DNA of 64,000 nt from Ralstonia pickettii. Lineage in GTDB: Bacteria > Pseudomonadota > Gammaproteobacteria > Burkholderiales > Burkholderiaceae. The stretch is taken from assembly GCF_000607165.1 (NCBI RefSeq), contig NZ_JFZG01000025.1, positions 1-64,000 on the forward strand, in the 5' to 3' direction. This document shows positions 51,502 to 62,003 of the stretch, in pieces. Position 1 is the stretch's first letter. Each line of letters starts with the position of its first letter. The notes beneath the pieces are model-generated. The model did not search any database. It saw only the letters and a list, made by a program, of their open reading frames with translations, and had not been told where the DNA came from. A program made the position numbers and the translations under genes.

Positions 51502-53889
51502 TCAGCTTGTACTCTGGGCTGCGGCCGATTCGGAGATGCCGTTGCGCACCGTTGCCGCCGTAGCGCGCCGGATGCCGGTGAGCCGGGTGCGCTTGAGCAT
51601 TAGTGCATTGACTGCAACCAACGCCGAACTGCCCGACATTGCAAGAGCCGCCACCTCCGGGCTGATCGTGAACGGGTAGAACACGCCGGCCGCTAGCGGG
51701 AACGCAATCACGTTATAGGCGACCGCCCACCACAGGTTCTGGTGCATCTTGCGCAAGGTCGCGCGCGATAGCTCGATCGCGCCAACCACATCGAGCGGGT
51801 CGCTCTTCATCAGTACGACATCGGCGCTTTCCATCGCGACGTCAGTGCCAGCGCCGATAGCGAAGCCGACGTCGGCCTGCGTCAACGCAGGGGCATCGTT
51901 GATGCCGTCACCGACCATACCGACCTTCTTGCCTTGCGCTTGCAGCTCCTTGACCTTCGCGGCCTTGTCGCCCGGCAGCACGTCAGCAAGCACGATGTCG
52001 ATGCCGAGTTCGTGCGCAATGCGCTCGGCCGTTGCTTGGTTGTCGCCAGTCAGCATCGCCACCTGAACGCCCCTGGCATGCAGCGCTTTGACAGTCTCCG
52101 CCGAGGTTGGTCGCACGGCATCTGCAATCGCGATGAGGCCAATGAGGCTGCCGTCGTGGGCTACGTGCACGACCGTGCGGCCTTGGCCCTGCAGACGCTC
52201 GGACTCGCCGGCAAGTTCGCCGAGGTCGATGGCGTTGGCCTCCATCAGGCGCCGATTGCCCAGCAAGGCGAGGTGGCCGGCGACCGTGGCCTGCGTGCCT
52301 TGACCATCGATGTTCGTAAAGTCGGTGATCGCCTCCGACGCGAGTGCCCCTGCGCGCTTGAGGATTGCGACCGCGAGCGGGTGCTCGGATAGTTTCTCGA
52401 CGGAGCCAGCGATGCGCAACAGCTCGTCGACGGTGACATGGCGGGCCACGGCCATGTCGACCACCTCGGGCTGACCGAGCGTGAGCGTGCCCGTTTTGTC
52501 GAAGATCACCACATCAAGCCGTGTCGCTTCCTCGAGCGCGGAGGCATTCTTGAAGAGGATACCGTTCATCGCGCCAAGACCGGTGCCGACCATCACCGCC
52601 ATCGGGGTGGCCAACCCGAGTGCATCGGGGCAGGCGATCACGAACACTGTGATCGTGAGTGTCAGGGCCAGAAGCACCGGCTGGCCAAGCGCGAAGTACC
52701 AGGCGACGAACGTCGCCACGCCGATCACGAACGCAATCACCACCAGCCATTGGGAAGCCTGGTCGGCTAGCAACTGTGCCGGCGCCTTCGAGTTTTGCGC
52801 TTCCTGCACCAGCTTGACGATCTGCGCCAGGGCAGTGTCCGCGCCGATCTTGGTCGCGCTGTAGCGGAAGCTGCCGCTCTTGTTGATCGTCGCGCCGATC
52901 ACCTTGTCGCCGGCGGACTTCTTCACCGGCATTGATTCGCCGGTGAGCATCGATTCGTCGACCTGCGATGCGCCCTCCAGCACTTCCCCATCGACCGGAA
53001 TTTTGTCGCCTGGGCGGACGAGGACGACGTCGCCGAGCAGCACGTCCGCAGTCGCTACCGTCAACTCCCGACCGTTGCGGAGCACCGTGGCCTTGGGCGG
53101 AGCGAGGTCCATCAGCGCGCGGATCGCTTCCGAGGCGCCCGCGCGAGCCCGCATCTCCAACCAATGCCCCAGCAGGATGAACACCAGCAGCACCGCAACT
53201 GCCTCGTAGAACTGCGCCCCACCGAAGACGAAGGTGCTACCCACGCTGAATGCATACCCGGTGCCGACGCTCAGCACCACCAGTACCGCCATGTTGAGCA
53301 CGCCATTGCGCAGCGCCCGCGCGGCGGCTACAAAGAAGGGCCACGCCGGGTAGACCACCGCACCCGTGGCCAGCAGGAACAGCCAGATGCCGAGGTTGAT
53401 TCCGAAGGGCGGCTTCAGCTTGATGAAGTCCATACCCATCGGGGCATAGAGAAAGATCGGCACCGCGAACGCCAGGCAGATCCAGAAGCGGTTGCGCATG
53501 TCGAGCGCCATCGCCTTGGCGTCCATGCCGGGTCCATGCCCCATCTCGTGGGCCATCGCCTCCATGCCGGCATGATCCATGGCGGCGTGCTCGGGCGGAT
53601 GACCGGCAGGCGCGTGCTCATGCGCTGCGCGATGCATGGCGTGCTCCATCGGGCCGCACAGGTGATGGGGTGTCAGTTCCCCGGCGCAGTGGTGGCCGCA
53701 GTCCGTGATCGCCACCCGGATGCGTTCCGAGTCGGTGCGCCGCGGGTCGTAGGTGACGGTGGCCGAACCAGCCACCGGGTTGACTGAAACCCGCTCGACG
53801 CCGCGCATCTGCGCCAGATGCTTCTCGACGCCGCGCGCAGACAGCGGGGACAGCAAGCCGGTGACCTCAAAGGTAGCTGTTGTGCTCAT
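51502..53889 (-). CDS. Heavy-metal P1B ATPase with CPD motif and His/Met-rich N-terminus
   Basis: P-type ATPase of 795 residues. The N-terminal HMA-like domain ([19 protein letters not shown]) lacks the CxxC pair, followed by a His- and Met-rich stretch ([37 protein letters not shown]). The transmembrane motif reads [11 protein letters not shown], so CPD replaces the usual [27 protein letters not shown] and [10 protein letters not shown] are intact. Metal specificity may differ from the ATPase at 33462. Its ATG overlaps the previous stop (ATGA); there is no good ribosome site, so it depends on coupling. Confidence 0.9.
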   Translation of the reverse strand: MSTTATFEVTGLLSPLSARGVEKHLAQMRGVERVSVNPVAGSATVTYDPRRTDSERIRVAITDCGHHCAGELTPHHLCGPMEHAMHRAAHEHAPAGHPPEHAAMDHAGMEAMAHEMGHGPGMDAKAMALDMRNRFWICLAFAVPIFLYAPMGMDFIKLKPPFGINLGIWLFLLATGAVVYPAWPFFVAAARALRNGVLNMAVLVVLSVGTGYAFSVGSTFVFGGAQFYEAVAVLLVFILLGHWLEMRARAGASEAIRALMDLAPPKATVLRNGRELTVATADVLLGDVVLVRPGDKIPVDGEVLEGASQVDESMLTGESMPVKKSAGDKVIGATINKSGSFRYSATKIGADTALAQIVKLVQEAQNSKAPAQLLADQASQWLVVIAFVIGVATFVAWYFALGQPVLLALTLTITVFVIACPDALGLATPMAVMVGTGLGAMNGILFKNASALEEATRLDVVIFDKTGTLTLGQPEVVDMAVARHVTVDELLRIAGSVEKLSEHPLAVAILKRAGALASEAITDFTNIDGQGTQATVAGHLALLGNRRLMEANAIDLGELAGESERLQGQGRTVVHVAHDGSLIGLIAIADAVRPTSAETVKALHARGVQVAMLTGDNQATAERIAHELGIDIVLADVLPGDKAAKVKELQAQGKKVGMVGDGINDAPALTQADVGFAIGAGTDVAMESADVVLMKSDPLDVVGAIELSRATLRKMHQNLWWAVAYNVIAFPLAAGVFYPFTISPEVAALAMSGSSALVAVNALMLKRTRLTGIRRATAATVRNGISESAAAQSTS

Positions 53890-54536
53890 ATAAAAATCCG
53901 TGGGGAGGATAAAGACCGGCGTGCGATGAAGTGCAGCGCGACTGCAACGCTCAGCACAGCGGCGAAGAAGCACCACACCGAGATGAACCAACGGGCATAG
54001 ACAAGATAGGACACGAACGACGAACCGAGCGCCAGCAGGCCGAATACCTTGACCCAGGTGTGGCTGGAGAGCAGCAGGCTGACCGTCGTGGACAGCAGGT
54101 ACAGCGTCATCGATGCAGCAATGTAGAAGTGCGGCGAGTGGTAGTCCACATGGCCACCCACGGGATGCGCCTGGATCGGGTTGGTCGCCAGGCTATATAG
54201 CAGGTAGGCGCTCACCGCCAGCCCGCCGGCCATGAAGGAGCACAGCGCGCGGCGTCGCGGGCCGCTCGGTTCCATCAGCCATGTCGCGACGGGCACGTAC
54301 ACTGGCCACAGCACGTGGGAGAAGAACGAGTAGGCCTGTATCGCGGCGAAGTTGAGTCCGGGCGGGCCGCCAAAGGTCAGCCACACCGCGCCTTCGATAA
54401 ACTGCTGGAGCGCGAACAGCAACGGGATGGCCGCGTACGGGCGATCGGCTGGCCGTCGCGCCATGGGCAGGGTCACGGCACCGATCGCCAGCAGCACCGT
54501 GCCGGCCGAAAAGCTTGCCGTGGCGGAGAAGCACAT
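53886..54536 (-). CDS. DUF6629-like membrane protein
   Basis: A 216-residue membrane protein starting [19 protein letters not shown], with about six helices and [13 protein letters not shown] and [15 protein letters not shown] in the middle. The MCFSATASF start is characteristic of a family of uncharacterised bacterial membrane proteins (DUF6629). Its gene is coupled to the downstream ATPase and follows the cyclopropane synthase by 5 bases. Confidence 0.75.
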   Translation of the reverse strand: MCFSATASFSAGTVLLAIGAVTLPMARRPADRPYAAIPLLFALQQFIEGAVWLTFGGPPGLNFAAIQAYSFFSHVLWPVYVPVATWLMEPSGPRRRALCSFMAGGLAVSAYLLYSLATNPIQAHPVGGHVDYHSPHFYIAASMTLYLLSTTVSLLLSSHTWVKVFGLLALGSSFVSYLVYARWFISVWCFFAAVLSVAVALHFIARRSLSSPRIFI

Positions 54537-54541
54537 GGCGC

Positions 54542-55897
54542 TCAGCTTCCCCGGGTTAGTTGCCGCCGGCTGCGGTACAGGTCGCGCCGGGTCAGTGGGA
54601 CCGGCCACTGGCTGCGGTGGCCGCAGGGACGGTTCGAGGCGAGAATCTGGTAGACGCCGCTGCCCCCGGCCTCGAACTCGAGCGCGCAGGCTGCCATGTA
54701 CAAGCGCCAGACACGGTAGGCAGCTTCGCCGACTTCGGCAACCGCCGCCTCGCGCTGCGCTTCCAGGCGCCGTACCCAGTGCCGCAGGGTCATTGCGTAG
54801 TGCGGACGCAGGCCCTCGACATCATGGATCTCGAAGCCCGCGCGCTCCATGCCGAGCAGGATGTTGCTGACGCAGTCGAGTTCGCCGTCCGGAAACACGT
54901 AGCGGTTGATGAACTCCGTGGCGGCCGTCTTGTTCCAGCCTTCCTCGTCATGCGTGATGCCGTGGTTCAGGAAGAGGCCGCCTGGCTTGAGCACGCGGCG
55001 CACCGTTGCGTAATACGCCGGCAGGTTAGCCAGGCCGACGTGTTCGAACATGCCGATGCTGCTGACTTTGTCATAAATGCCATGGCTTTGCAGGTCCCGG
55101 TAGTCGCGCAATTCAACCGTGACGCGGTCCTGCAATCCCTCGGCTCGGATACGCTCGTGCGCGTATTCGAGCTGCCGCTCGCTCAGCGTGATGCCGTGGG
55201 CGTGCACGCCGTGCTCGCGAGCAGCCCAGCACGCCAGCGCGCCCCAGCCGCAGCCGATGTCCAGCAACCGCTCGCCGGGCTTCAGGCGCAGCTTGCGGCA
55301 AATGTGCTCGAGCTTGTTGCGCTGCGCGGTGTCCAGCGAATCGGTGGGCTGCTCGAAGTAGGCGCAGGAGTACACCCGCTCCTCGTCCAGCCACAGGCCG
55401 TAGAACGCGTTGGAGACGTCATAGTGGAAGGAGATTGCGGCGCGGTCGCTGCGGCGCGAATGCTGGTGCGCGAACCGGCGCGCCACTCGCGACGCGAAAC
55501 CGGTGTTCGGTTTGACCTCACTGGGGCCCCGGGCGGGCAGTTTCAGCGCGTCCAACAACAGTGCCAGCTTGTCTCGCCACGACAGGTTGATCGCTTCAAA
55601 GTGGTCTTTCAGGCGAAGTGCGCTGAACAGATCCCCCTCGACATCGAGGGTGCCTCGAAAGTAGGCGTCGGCCAGCAGGATCGGGTCGTGCCCGATTACC
55701 AGTTGACGCAACAGGCTAGGATCGCGCACCACCAGAGTGAAATCGGCCTCGGTGTCGTATCCATACCGCGATTCGTTCCACAGCCGAAGCGCTGGCGGCC
55801 TTTCCATTCCATCAAGCAACCGGCGCAGGATGCGCAGTGCCCGCTCGGTGTCCGCCGGGTGCAAGTGGCGGATGACATCTGTGGTCGTGTTCATCAT
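54542..55897 (-). CDS. cfa: Cyclopropane-fatty-acyl-phospholipid synthase
   Basis: SAM-dependent lipid methyltransferase of 451 residues that adds a methylene bridge to unsaturated acyl chains in membrane phospholipids. Motifs: FHYDVSNAFYGLWLDEERVYSCAYF, the SAM loop LDIGCGWGALACW, SIGMFEHVGLANLP and FINRYVFPDGEL. AGGAGG lies just upstream, overlapping the stop of the damaged PRPP synthetase gene. Membrane rigidification by cyclopropanes is a known stress response, which fits the metal and oleate-hydratase neighbours. Confidence 0.92.
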   Translation of the reverse strand: MMNTTTDVIRHLHPADTERALRILRRLLDGMERPPALRLWNESRYGYDTEADFTLVVRDPSLLRQLVIGHDPILLADAYFRGTLDVEGDLFSALRLKDHFEAINLSWRDKLALLLDALKLPARGPSEVKPNTGFASRVARRFAHQHSRRSDRAAISFHYDVSNAFYGLWLDEERVYSCAYFEQPTDSLDTAQRNKLEHICRKLRLKPGERLLDIGCGWGALACWAAREHGVHAHGITLSERQLEYAHERIRAEGLQDRVTVELRDYRDLQSHGIYDKVSSIGMFEHVGLANLPAYYATVRRVLKPGGLFLNHGITHDEEGWNKTAATEFINRYVFPDGELDCVSNILLGMERAGFEIHDVEGLRPHYAMTLRHWVRRLEAQREAAVAEVGEAAYRVWRLYMAACALEFEAGGSGVYQILASNRPCGHRSQWPVPLTRRDLYRSRRQLTRGS

Positions 55898-56263
55898 CTG
55901 GCCTCCTGCTCGGTTGGCGGTTCGTTGTCAGAGGGGGAAATACTCGCCTTCACGGGCGTACCTCTTGGCGCCTGCAGGAGTTCGCGTACCGCATCTGCAA
56001 GATCCGGGGCGATGGAGATGGTGTTGGAAGGCTGGGCTATCGTGTCGCAGCTTACGATGCTGCCGGCTCCCGCCGTCGTCAGGTCCTGCACCGCGCTGCC
56101 CGAGAACACTGCGTGAACCGCGATGCACACCGGCTTGACCAAGCCGCCGCGGCGCAGGTGGCCGATGGCTTCGATCACGGTGCGGCAGGTGGAGATGATG
56201 TCGTCGGCCAGTACTGGCGTATGTGCTCGCCAAGACCGGCATTGCCAATAAGAGCGGTGTCAT
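55894..56263 (-). pseudogene. prs: PRPP synthetase with a large internal deletion
   Basis: The start overlaps the phosphorylase stop (ATGA) and reads MTPLLLAMP, the usual beginning of this PRPP synthetase subfamily. The sequence then jumps directly, with a frame change, to HTPVLADDIISTCRTVIEAIG and the normal C-terminal part ending GSIVSCDTIAQPSNTISIAPD. The ATP- and ribose-phosphate-binding middle, about 180-200 codons, is missing. The product is certainly inactive as a synthetase. The intact start and operon overlap show that the deletion is recent relative to the operon. Confidence 0.82.
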
Positions 56264-57771
56264 CGTGGCTCTCCCACGTCGATCAGTGGGTGGGCCTTCA
56301 GGTAGTCCAGCGCGTACTCCAGTTCCCCAGGGGCCTCGGCGTGCAGCGTGAACAGCGGCATGCCCCGTTCGACCCGATCGCCAAGCCTGACCTGCAATTC
56401 CAGCCCTGCAGTGGGCGCTTTTGGCGCGCCGGCCAGCTTGGCTACACGCGCCAGCCTACGGCTGTCGATAGCGCGCACCAAGCCGTCACGCTGCGCCAGT
56501 ACGGGTTCGTGCAGTGGCGACAGCGCCGGCTCGCGCAAGCCTCCCTGCGCTTCGCAGATCGCCTGAAACTTGGCCCACGCGGTGCCGCTGTCGAGCAGGT
56601 GGCCTGCGGTCGACGCGCCGTCCCCCGGTGCGCTGTGCCCACAGAACTCCAGCAGGCGACCAGCGAGCCCGATGGCACGCATGCGCAAGTCTGACGGCGC
56701 GCGCGCCGCACCCCGCAGGACGGCGAGCACGTCGAGGGCTTCCAGCGCCGGTCCGATGCCACGCCCGACCGGCTGCATGCCGACCGTACGTACCACTTGC
56801 AGGTGCAGGCCGCACGCCTGCGCGACCTGCTCCAGCAGCAATTTCAGGCACTGGTAGTCCGCGTCGCTGCGCACCTTGGCCGTCGGGCCAACCGGCACGT
56901 CGATGACCGCGTGGGTGGCGCCGGCCGCGATCTTCTTCGACAGTACCGACGCGACGAGCTGTGCATCGCTGTCCAGATCGAGCGGTCGCTCGACCCGGAT
57001 TAGGATGTCGTCAGCCGGACTGAGCGCCAAGGCGCCACCCCACACGACGCATCCGCCTTCGCGCTCGACGACGCGGCGCATGCGCGCGACGTCCAGTGCT
57101 ACAGGTGTCATCGTCTCCATCACGTCGGCGGTGCCGGCAGGCGAGGTGATCGCCCGCGACGAGGTCTTGGGCATCGTGAGCCCGGCCGCCGCGACGATCG
57201 CGACAACGATGGGCGTCGTGCGATTGCCCGGCAACCCACCAACACAGTGCTTGTCGGCAATCGGCGAGCGCCCCCAGTCAATGTGCTCGCCGGCGGCGAC
57301 CATCGCCCGTGTCAGGTCGATGGTTTCTTGCAGGCTCATCCGGCCGCCGGCGCACGCGCTCAGGAACGCTGCGATGTGGGTGTCCGGGTAGCGGCCGGCG
57401 GCTACGTCCTCGACAATCGAGTCCAGCGCGGGTCCGTCGAGTTGGTGCCCATAGACCTTCGCGCGTACGTGGCTCATCGAATCCAGTACCGGCGCGTGCA
57501 AGACTTCAACGCGGTCACCCGGCACGGGCGCAAGCGCGCGCCAAGCGCTCTTGGACAGACCCGCCTCGCCCAGCACAAGCAGCGGCGGGTCGACAACGTT
57601 CAGCGTTGCGATGATTGAGCGGCCGTTAACCCGCAGCAGGACGCGCGCCTGCGCTTCGAAGCCTTCGGAGCGGCAGACATGGCAGTCGCGGTGCATATAG
57701 ACAACATATTCCTGCTGCGTCTCAATGCCCATGGGTCGTACTGTGAGGGAGGTGTCGAGGTGCGCCCTCAT
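56260..57771 (-). CDS. Thymidine/AMP phosphorylase family protein
   Basis: Pyrimidine/AMP phosphorylase-type enzyme of 503 residues. The phosphate-binding block reads [19 protein letters not shown]; further conserved parts are [23 protein letters not shown] and [19 protein letters not shown]. An extra N-terminal domain of about 80 residues is typical of the archaeal AMP-phosphorylase-like branch. It phosphorolyses a nucleoside or nucleotide; its usual partner, PRPP synthetase, is broken here. The start overlaps the MBL gene stop. Confidence 0.87.
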   Translation of the reverse strand: MRAHLDTSLTVRPMGIETQQEYVVYMHRDCHVCRSEGFEAQARVLLRVNGRSIIATLNVVDPPLLVLGEAGLSKSAWRALAPVPGDRVEVLHAPVLDSMSHVRAKVYGHQLDGPALDSIVEDVAAGRYPDTHIAAFLSACAGGRMSLQETIDLTRAMVAAGEHIDWGRSPIADKHCVGGLPGNRTTPIVVAIVAAAGLTMPKTSSRAITSPAGTADVMETMTPVALDVARMRRVVEREGGCVVWGGALALSPADDILIRVERPLDLDSDAQLVASVLSKKIAAGATHAVIDVPVGPTAKVRSDADYQCLKLLLEQVAQACGLHLQVVRTVGMQPVGRGIGPALEALDVLAVLRGAARAPSDLRMRAIGLAGRLLEFCGHSAPGDGASTAGHLLDSGTAWAKFQAICEAQGGLREPALSPLHEPVLAQRDGLVRAIDSRRLARVAKLAGAPKAPTAGLELQVRLGDRVERGMPLFTLHAEAPGELEYALDYLKAHPLIDVGEPR

Positions 57772-59132
57772 GTGGTGATCTCCACGTGCTGGCCCAGCAT
57801 GGGTACGCTGGCGGACCACCTCAATTCCCGCTCGATGCGCTGACGCATCGCGTCGGCCGGTCCAGGTTCTCCGTGAGTCACAAACACCGAGCGTGGTGCA
57901 ACCGGTGCGCTGCGCAGCCACTCGATGATCTGCCGTGCATCGGCGTGCGCCGACATGCCTTGCAGCGAGATGACTTCGGCCCGCACGGCGACGTCTTCCC
58001 CGTGAATGCGCAGGCTGCGCTCCCCGGCCTGCAGACGGGCACCGCGTGTGCCGCCAGCCTGGTACCCGACGAGGATGATCGCGTTGCGCCTGTCCGGCGC
58101 CAGATTCTTCAGGTGGTGCAGCACCCGCCCGCCAGTGGCCATGCCGCTTGCGGAGATGATGACCGCTGGGAACGTCAGGCGGGCCAGCGCGCGCGACTCC
58201 TCAGGAGTACGGACCATGCGCGCGGCCTTGTACATGCCCATGCAGTCTTCGAGCGACAGCTTGTGCTCCGCGTGGTGGCGATGGTAGATCTCAGTGGCGT
58301 CGACCGCCATTGGACTGTCGAGAAACACGGGCAGGTCCGGGATCGCACCTTGCCGCTTGAGCCGGTGGATCAGGTACAAGAGTAGCTGCGCCCGGCCGAC
58401 CGCGAAGGCAGGAATGACGACCATGCCACCGCGTGCCGCCGTCCGCGTGATCGCCTCGCCGAGCGCGGCTTCGGCCTGCGCTTCGGGTTCGTGCAGGCGG
58501 TCGCCGTAGGTCGATTCGACAACGATGTGATCGGCCTTGTGGATCGGGGTAGCTGGGCGCATCACCAAGTCATCCGAGCGCCCGATGTCGCCCGAGAAGA
58601 GCACGGTGGTGCTGCCTGCGGTGAGCTCGACCGATGCAGCGCCCAGGATGTGACCGGCGGGCCGCAGGTTCACCGACAGGCCCTCAGCGATCTCCACGCT
58701 GTCATCGAAGCGCACCGGCTTCAGATGTTCCAGCGCCTGGCGTGCGTCGTCCTCTGTGTACAGCGGCAGCGCTGGAGCATGCTTGGACGTGTGATGCCGG
58801 TTAGCGTAGGCCGCGTCCTCCTCCTGAATGCGGCCGCTGTCTGGTAGCAGCAACTGGCACAGCTCGATTGAGGAGCGCGTTGCCAGAATCGGCCCACGGA
58901 ATCCCTCTCTGACCAGCAGCGGTAGCGCACCCGAATGATCCAGGTGCGCATGCGTGAGCACCACCGCGTCGATGCCGGCAGGATCGAATGGCAGCGGCTC
59001 CCAGTTCATCAGCCGCAATTGCTTGTATCCCTGGAAGAGGCCGCAATCCACCAGCAGACGCTTCCCCTGGTGTTCCACCAGGTACTTCGAACCGGTCACC
59101 GTGCCGGCCGCACCGAGGAAACTGAGCTTCAT
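57768..59132 (-). CDS. MBL-fold beta-CASP ribonuclease-like protein
   Basis: Metallo-beta-lactamase-fold nuclease of 454 residues with the beta-CASP and RNA-specificity regions. The zinc site is HAHLDHSG near residue 60; later motifs are [31 protein letters not shown] and the C-terminal [11 protein letters not shown] with THGEP. Similar proteins are CPSF/exonuclease-like RNA processing factors and are common next to AMP-phosphorylase-type genes. AAGGTGAG precedes the ATG at 59132. Confidence 0.89.
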   Translation of the reverse strand: MKLSFLGAAGTVTGSKYLVEHQGKRLLVDCGLFQGYKQLRLMNWEPLPFDPAGIDAVVLTHAHLDHSGALPLLVREGFRGPILATRSSIELCQLLLPDSGRIQEEDAAYANRHHTSKHAPALPLYTEDDARQALEHLKPVRFDDSVEIAEGLSVNLRPAGHILGAASVELTAGSTTVLFSGDIGRSDDLVMRPATPIHKADHIVVESTYGDRLHEPEAQAEAALGEAITRTAARGGMVVIPAFAVGRAQLLLYLIHRLKRQGAIPDLPVFLDSPMAVDATEIYHRHHAEHKLSLEDCMGMYKAARMVRTPEESRALARLTFPAVIISASGMATGGRVLHHLKNLAPDRRNAIILVGYQAGGTRGARLQAGERSLRIHGEDVAVRAEVISLQGMSAHADARQIIEWLRSAPVAPRSVFVTHGEPGPADAMRQRIERELRWSASVPMLGQHVEITT

Positions 59133-59145
59133 CGGCCTCACCTTG

Positions 59146-59814
59146 TCATGCGTGATATTGGCGGTCGGTCTGGGTGCCGCCGAAGTGCGGAATGAAGCGC
59201 GGCGTGCGGGCCGCGTAGGCCTTCCATTCGTCACCGAAATCACGCTCCGCCCACTTCTCCTCGTTGATCGACAGGCGCACGTACATGAATACCAGGATCG
59301 GGAACATGACCACCGTGAGGATCGTTGGCCACTGCAGCAGGAAACCGAACATGATCAGTACGAAGCCCACATACTGCGGGTGCCGGATGCGCGCGTAGGC
59401 GCCGGCCGTGGCCAGCGTGTGGCGGCGCTGGCAGTGGTACAGCACGCGCCAAGCCGCGGAGAGCAGCCAGAATCCGCCCCCGATGAACAGGGCGCTTAGC
59501 AGGTGGAACGGCCCGAAGTGCGGGTTGGCGCGCCAGCCGAACATCAGCTCCAGTAAGTGTCCAGCGTCGTGCGACATGAAGTTCACGCCCGGGAACTTCG
59601 AGCTCAGCCAACCCGACAGCAGGTAGATCGTCAGCGGAAACCCGTACATCTCAGTGAACAGCGCCACCAGGAAGGCCGAGAAGGCGCCGAACGAGCGCCA
59701 GTCGCGCGAGCTTTGCGGCTTGGCAAAACTGAATGCAAAGATGATGAAGACCAGGGAATTGATGACCACCAGCGACCACAGGCCGTAGGCAGGGGTGGAT
59801 GTGGACTGATCCAT
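59146..59814 (-). CDS. ICMT-like membrane methyltransferase, copy 2
   Basis: Paralogue of the protein at 36568, 222 residues. The N-terminal half is almost identical ([32 protein letters not shown]), and the SAM-binding end reads [13 protein letters not shown] and [17 protein letters not shown]. Membrane methyltransferase of unknown substrate. It lies between the DUF2933 and MBL genes with gaps of 21 and 13 bases. Confidence 0.86.
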   Translation of the reverse strand: MDQSTSTPAYGLWSLVVINSLVFIIFAFSFAKPQSSRDWRSFGAFSAFLVALFTEMYGFPLTIYLLSGWLSSKFPGVNFMSHDAGHLLELMFGWRANPHFGPFHLLSALFIGGGFWLLSAAWRVLYHCQRRHTLATAGAYARIRHPQYVGFVLIMFGFLLQWPTILTVVMFPILVFMYVRLSINEEKWAERDFGDEWKAYAARTPRFIPHFGGTQTDRQYHA

Positions 59815-59835
59815 GGAGTGCTCCTCGGGAAGTCC

Positions 59836-60135
59836 TTAGTGGTGATGATGCGAGACGTTCTGGGTCGGCGACTGAGGGGCCTTCACCGTGGATGAGGCGC
59901 GGCCCTCCTCGGAATCGTGCGCATCCTCCTCGTGTCCGACGTGGTTCCCGTGTCCGTGGAACAGATGTAGCAATGGGCACGCGAGCAGTAGCAGGAAGGG
60001 CAGCCACCCGAACAGGTGCGCTCGGTGCTCGGTGAACAGGAAGAACAGCGCGATCAGGGCAAAGCCCACAAAAACCGGGCCGGAACCGACGCGACCGGCC
60101 TGCCTGCGCCGCGTGGCGATATGACCGTTGGTCAT
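59836..60135 (-). CDS. DUF2933-like membrane protein, His-rich tail
   Basis: A 99-residue protein with two hydrophobic segments (VGFALIALFFLFTEHRA and WLPFLLLLACPLLHLFH) followed by GHGNHVGHEEDAHDSEE and a C-terminal HHHH. The CPLLHLFHGHG core is the DUF2933 pattern, as in the shorter protein at 36419. AAAGGAG precedes the ATG. It heads the long minus-strand operon running to 50182. Confidence 0.75.
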   Translation of the reverse strand: MTNGHIATRRRQAGRVGSGPVFVGFALIALFFLFTEHRAHLFGWLPFLLLLACPLLHLFHGHGNHVGHEEDAHDSEEGRASSTVKAPQSPTQNVSHHHH

Positions 60136-60407
60136 GAGGACTCCTTTGGCAAGTTGGGATGATGGGCGAAGCGGCTCTGCTCGCCATGTCTCAAGATTGG
60201 CACCGGCAAGCAGGGGAGAGCGATGAGCAGTGGCAGCAACTGCGGCAAGCGCGCCGGCTGCACTCGGGTTGTCCAGCGATGAAGGGGGCGGCGGTGGAGG
60301 GGCATGGCATCCGCTTGCGCAATTCGATTGTGATGAATTCAGCCTAGGCCCGGGCACCGACGCCTAATTGATGTGGGTCAAGCGCTGACGCTGCGTTGCC
60401 CCGTATT

Positions 60408-62003
60408 TCAAGTCATCAGGGTTTTCAGGCCCGCCAGCGCGGCTACCGGATCAGCGACGCCGTGATAGATCGCCGGAATCTGCTTCTCCAGGCCGAGCAG
60501 TCCGTAGACGGCGTGCATTGCGCCGCGCACCGAATACTCCACGGTGAACACCACGTCCTGCGGAATCTCAACGTACTGTCCCAGCAAGGCGAAATTAGTC
60601 GCGCCATGCGGGATGACCAGCGGCCGATCGGACGGCTCGCGGCGCTCGAACTCGCTCGTGATGTACGGCATCATCACCGGGATCACGGTGGTCGTTTTCC
60701 GCACCTCGTCTAGGATGTCCTCGAAGCGCAGGTGGTGCATCAACTCGGTCAGGATCTCTTGGCCGGTCGCCTGCGCCATGGTCTTGTCGATGTAGTCGCC
60801 CTTGTTGTCCACGAAGAGGCCATAGCCCCAGAGTGTGTAGACGTCCTCGGGCTGTCCGATGAAGTGCGGTGCGTGGGGCACGACGATCGACATCAGCCAG
60901 CTCGAATCCTTGAAAGTCATCAGCCCGCCCGTGCCGGGGGCGTTGCCGGTGAAATCCTCGATTCGCCGCACCAGCAAAGGGCTGCGCATCGTCAGCGTGA
61001 ACGACTCCCACTTACTTTCGTCCACGTTGCCGCAGAATGCGTTGGGCCGGCCGAGACCCGGTACCTTGCGCGCCATCGCCTCCCACAAGGTCCAGGCACC
61101 GTCTCGCTTGTCGCGAATGAGCTTGGGCGCGTTGTGGTCGTCGCCGTAGGTCGCATCGGCGGTCATGGAGCCGATCGTGAAAAGGGTGAGATCGTCATCG
61201 CCTACGCTGTAGGTCTCAGGCAGCCCGTCACGCACCGCGTGCAGCCGCTCCACGCGCCGGTTGTCGCCGCTCTGAATGAAGTCGACGTCGACGATTCTGG
61301 TGCCGTACTCGAACACGACACCGTGCTGCTTGAGCCACTGCTCCATCGGCCGAACGATGGCGTCGTACTGGTTCAGCGGCGTGCGCCGCACGCCGGCAAG
61401 TGTGTGGATACGCGGAAATTCCTGGAGGAAGCGCAGCATATAGCGCTTGAGTTCGATCGCGCTGTGCCAGTTCTGAAACGCAAAAGTTGTACGCCACATC
61501 GCCCAGAAGTTGGTCTCGAAGAAGTGCGGTGAGAAGCAGTCCTCGATACGCAGGGTATGCAGCAGTCGCTCGGGCGTGACGAGCAGGCGCATGATTTCCA
61601 GGCGGTCCTGCAGGTCGAAGCCCAGGTTGCTGGCGTCGAGGATGCGCCGCTCTCTATCGATTAGCCTGGCACGTGCGTCCGAGCGCCACTCGGCGTTGAA
61701 TGCCCAGGCTTGTTGCTTGACGCTGGTTTGCGGATCATCAAGCGTCGGAATGCTGTCCAGCACGTCCCAAAGACAGACGTACGTCTCCTCGGTAAACATG
61801 CGTCCACCGCGGGTCACATAACCCTTGTCAGGGTCGCCTGACCCATCGAGCGCTCCGCCTGCAACCCGCTGCTCTTCAACGATGCGGATGTTCGAGCCTT
61901 TGAAGCCGCCGTCACGGATCAGCAGCACGGCCGCCGACAGTGACCCGATGCCGCCGCCGACCAGGTAGGCCTTCCGGCTTTCATTATTCGCTGCTTGGCT
62001 CAT
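60408..62003 (-). CDS. ohyA: Oleate hydratase
   Basis: FAD-binding fatty-acid hydratase (myosin-cross-reactive-antigen family), 531 residues, cytoplasmic or membrane-associated. It adds water to the cis-9 double bond of oleic acid to give 10-hydroxystearate. Motifs: YLVGGGIGSLSAAVLLIRDGG at 13-33, GGALDGSGDPDKGYVTRGGRM, and GQYVEIPQDVVFTVEYSVRG near the C-terminus. Length is a little short of the longest members. It sits between the metal two-component genes and the membrane-remodelling operon. Confidence 0.92.
   Translation of the reverse strand: MSQAANNESRKAYLVGGGIGSLSAAVLLIRDGGFKGSNIRIVEEQRVAGGALDGSGDPDKGYVTRGGRMFTEETYVCLWDVLDSIPTLDDPQTSVKQQAWAFNAEWRSDARARLIDRERRILDASNLGFDLQDRLEIMRLLVTPERLLHTLRIEDCFSPHFFETNFWAMWRTTFAFQNWHSAIELKRYMLRFLQEFPRIHTLAGVRRTPLNQYDAIVRPMEQWLKQHGVVFEYGTRIVDVDFIQSGDNRRVERLHAVRDGLPETYSVGDDDLTLFTIGSMTADATYGDDHNAPKLIRDKRDGAWTLWEAMARKVPGLGRPNAFCGNVDESKWESFTLTMRSPLLVRRIEDFTGNAPGTGGLMTFKDSSWLMSIVVPHAPHFIGQPEDVYTLWGYGLFVDNKGDYIDKTMAQATGQEILTELMHHLRFEDILDEVRKTTTVIPVMMPYITSEFERREPSDRPLVIPHGATNFALLGQYVEIPQDVVFTVEYSVRGAMHAVYGLLGLEKQIPAIYHGVADPVAALAGLKTLMT

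Noticed and set aside
54560-56116. Long plus-strand open frame of about 520 codons
   Set aside because: It is antisense to the cyclopropane synthase and the PRPP synthetase remnant, with no recognisable domain.
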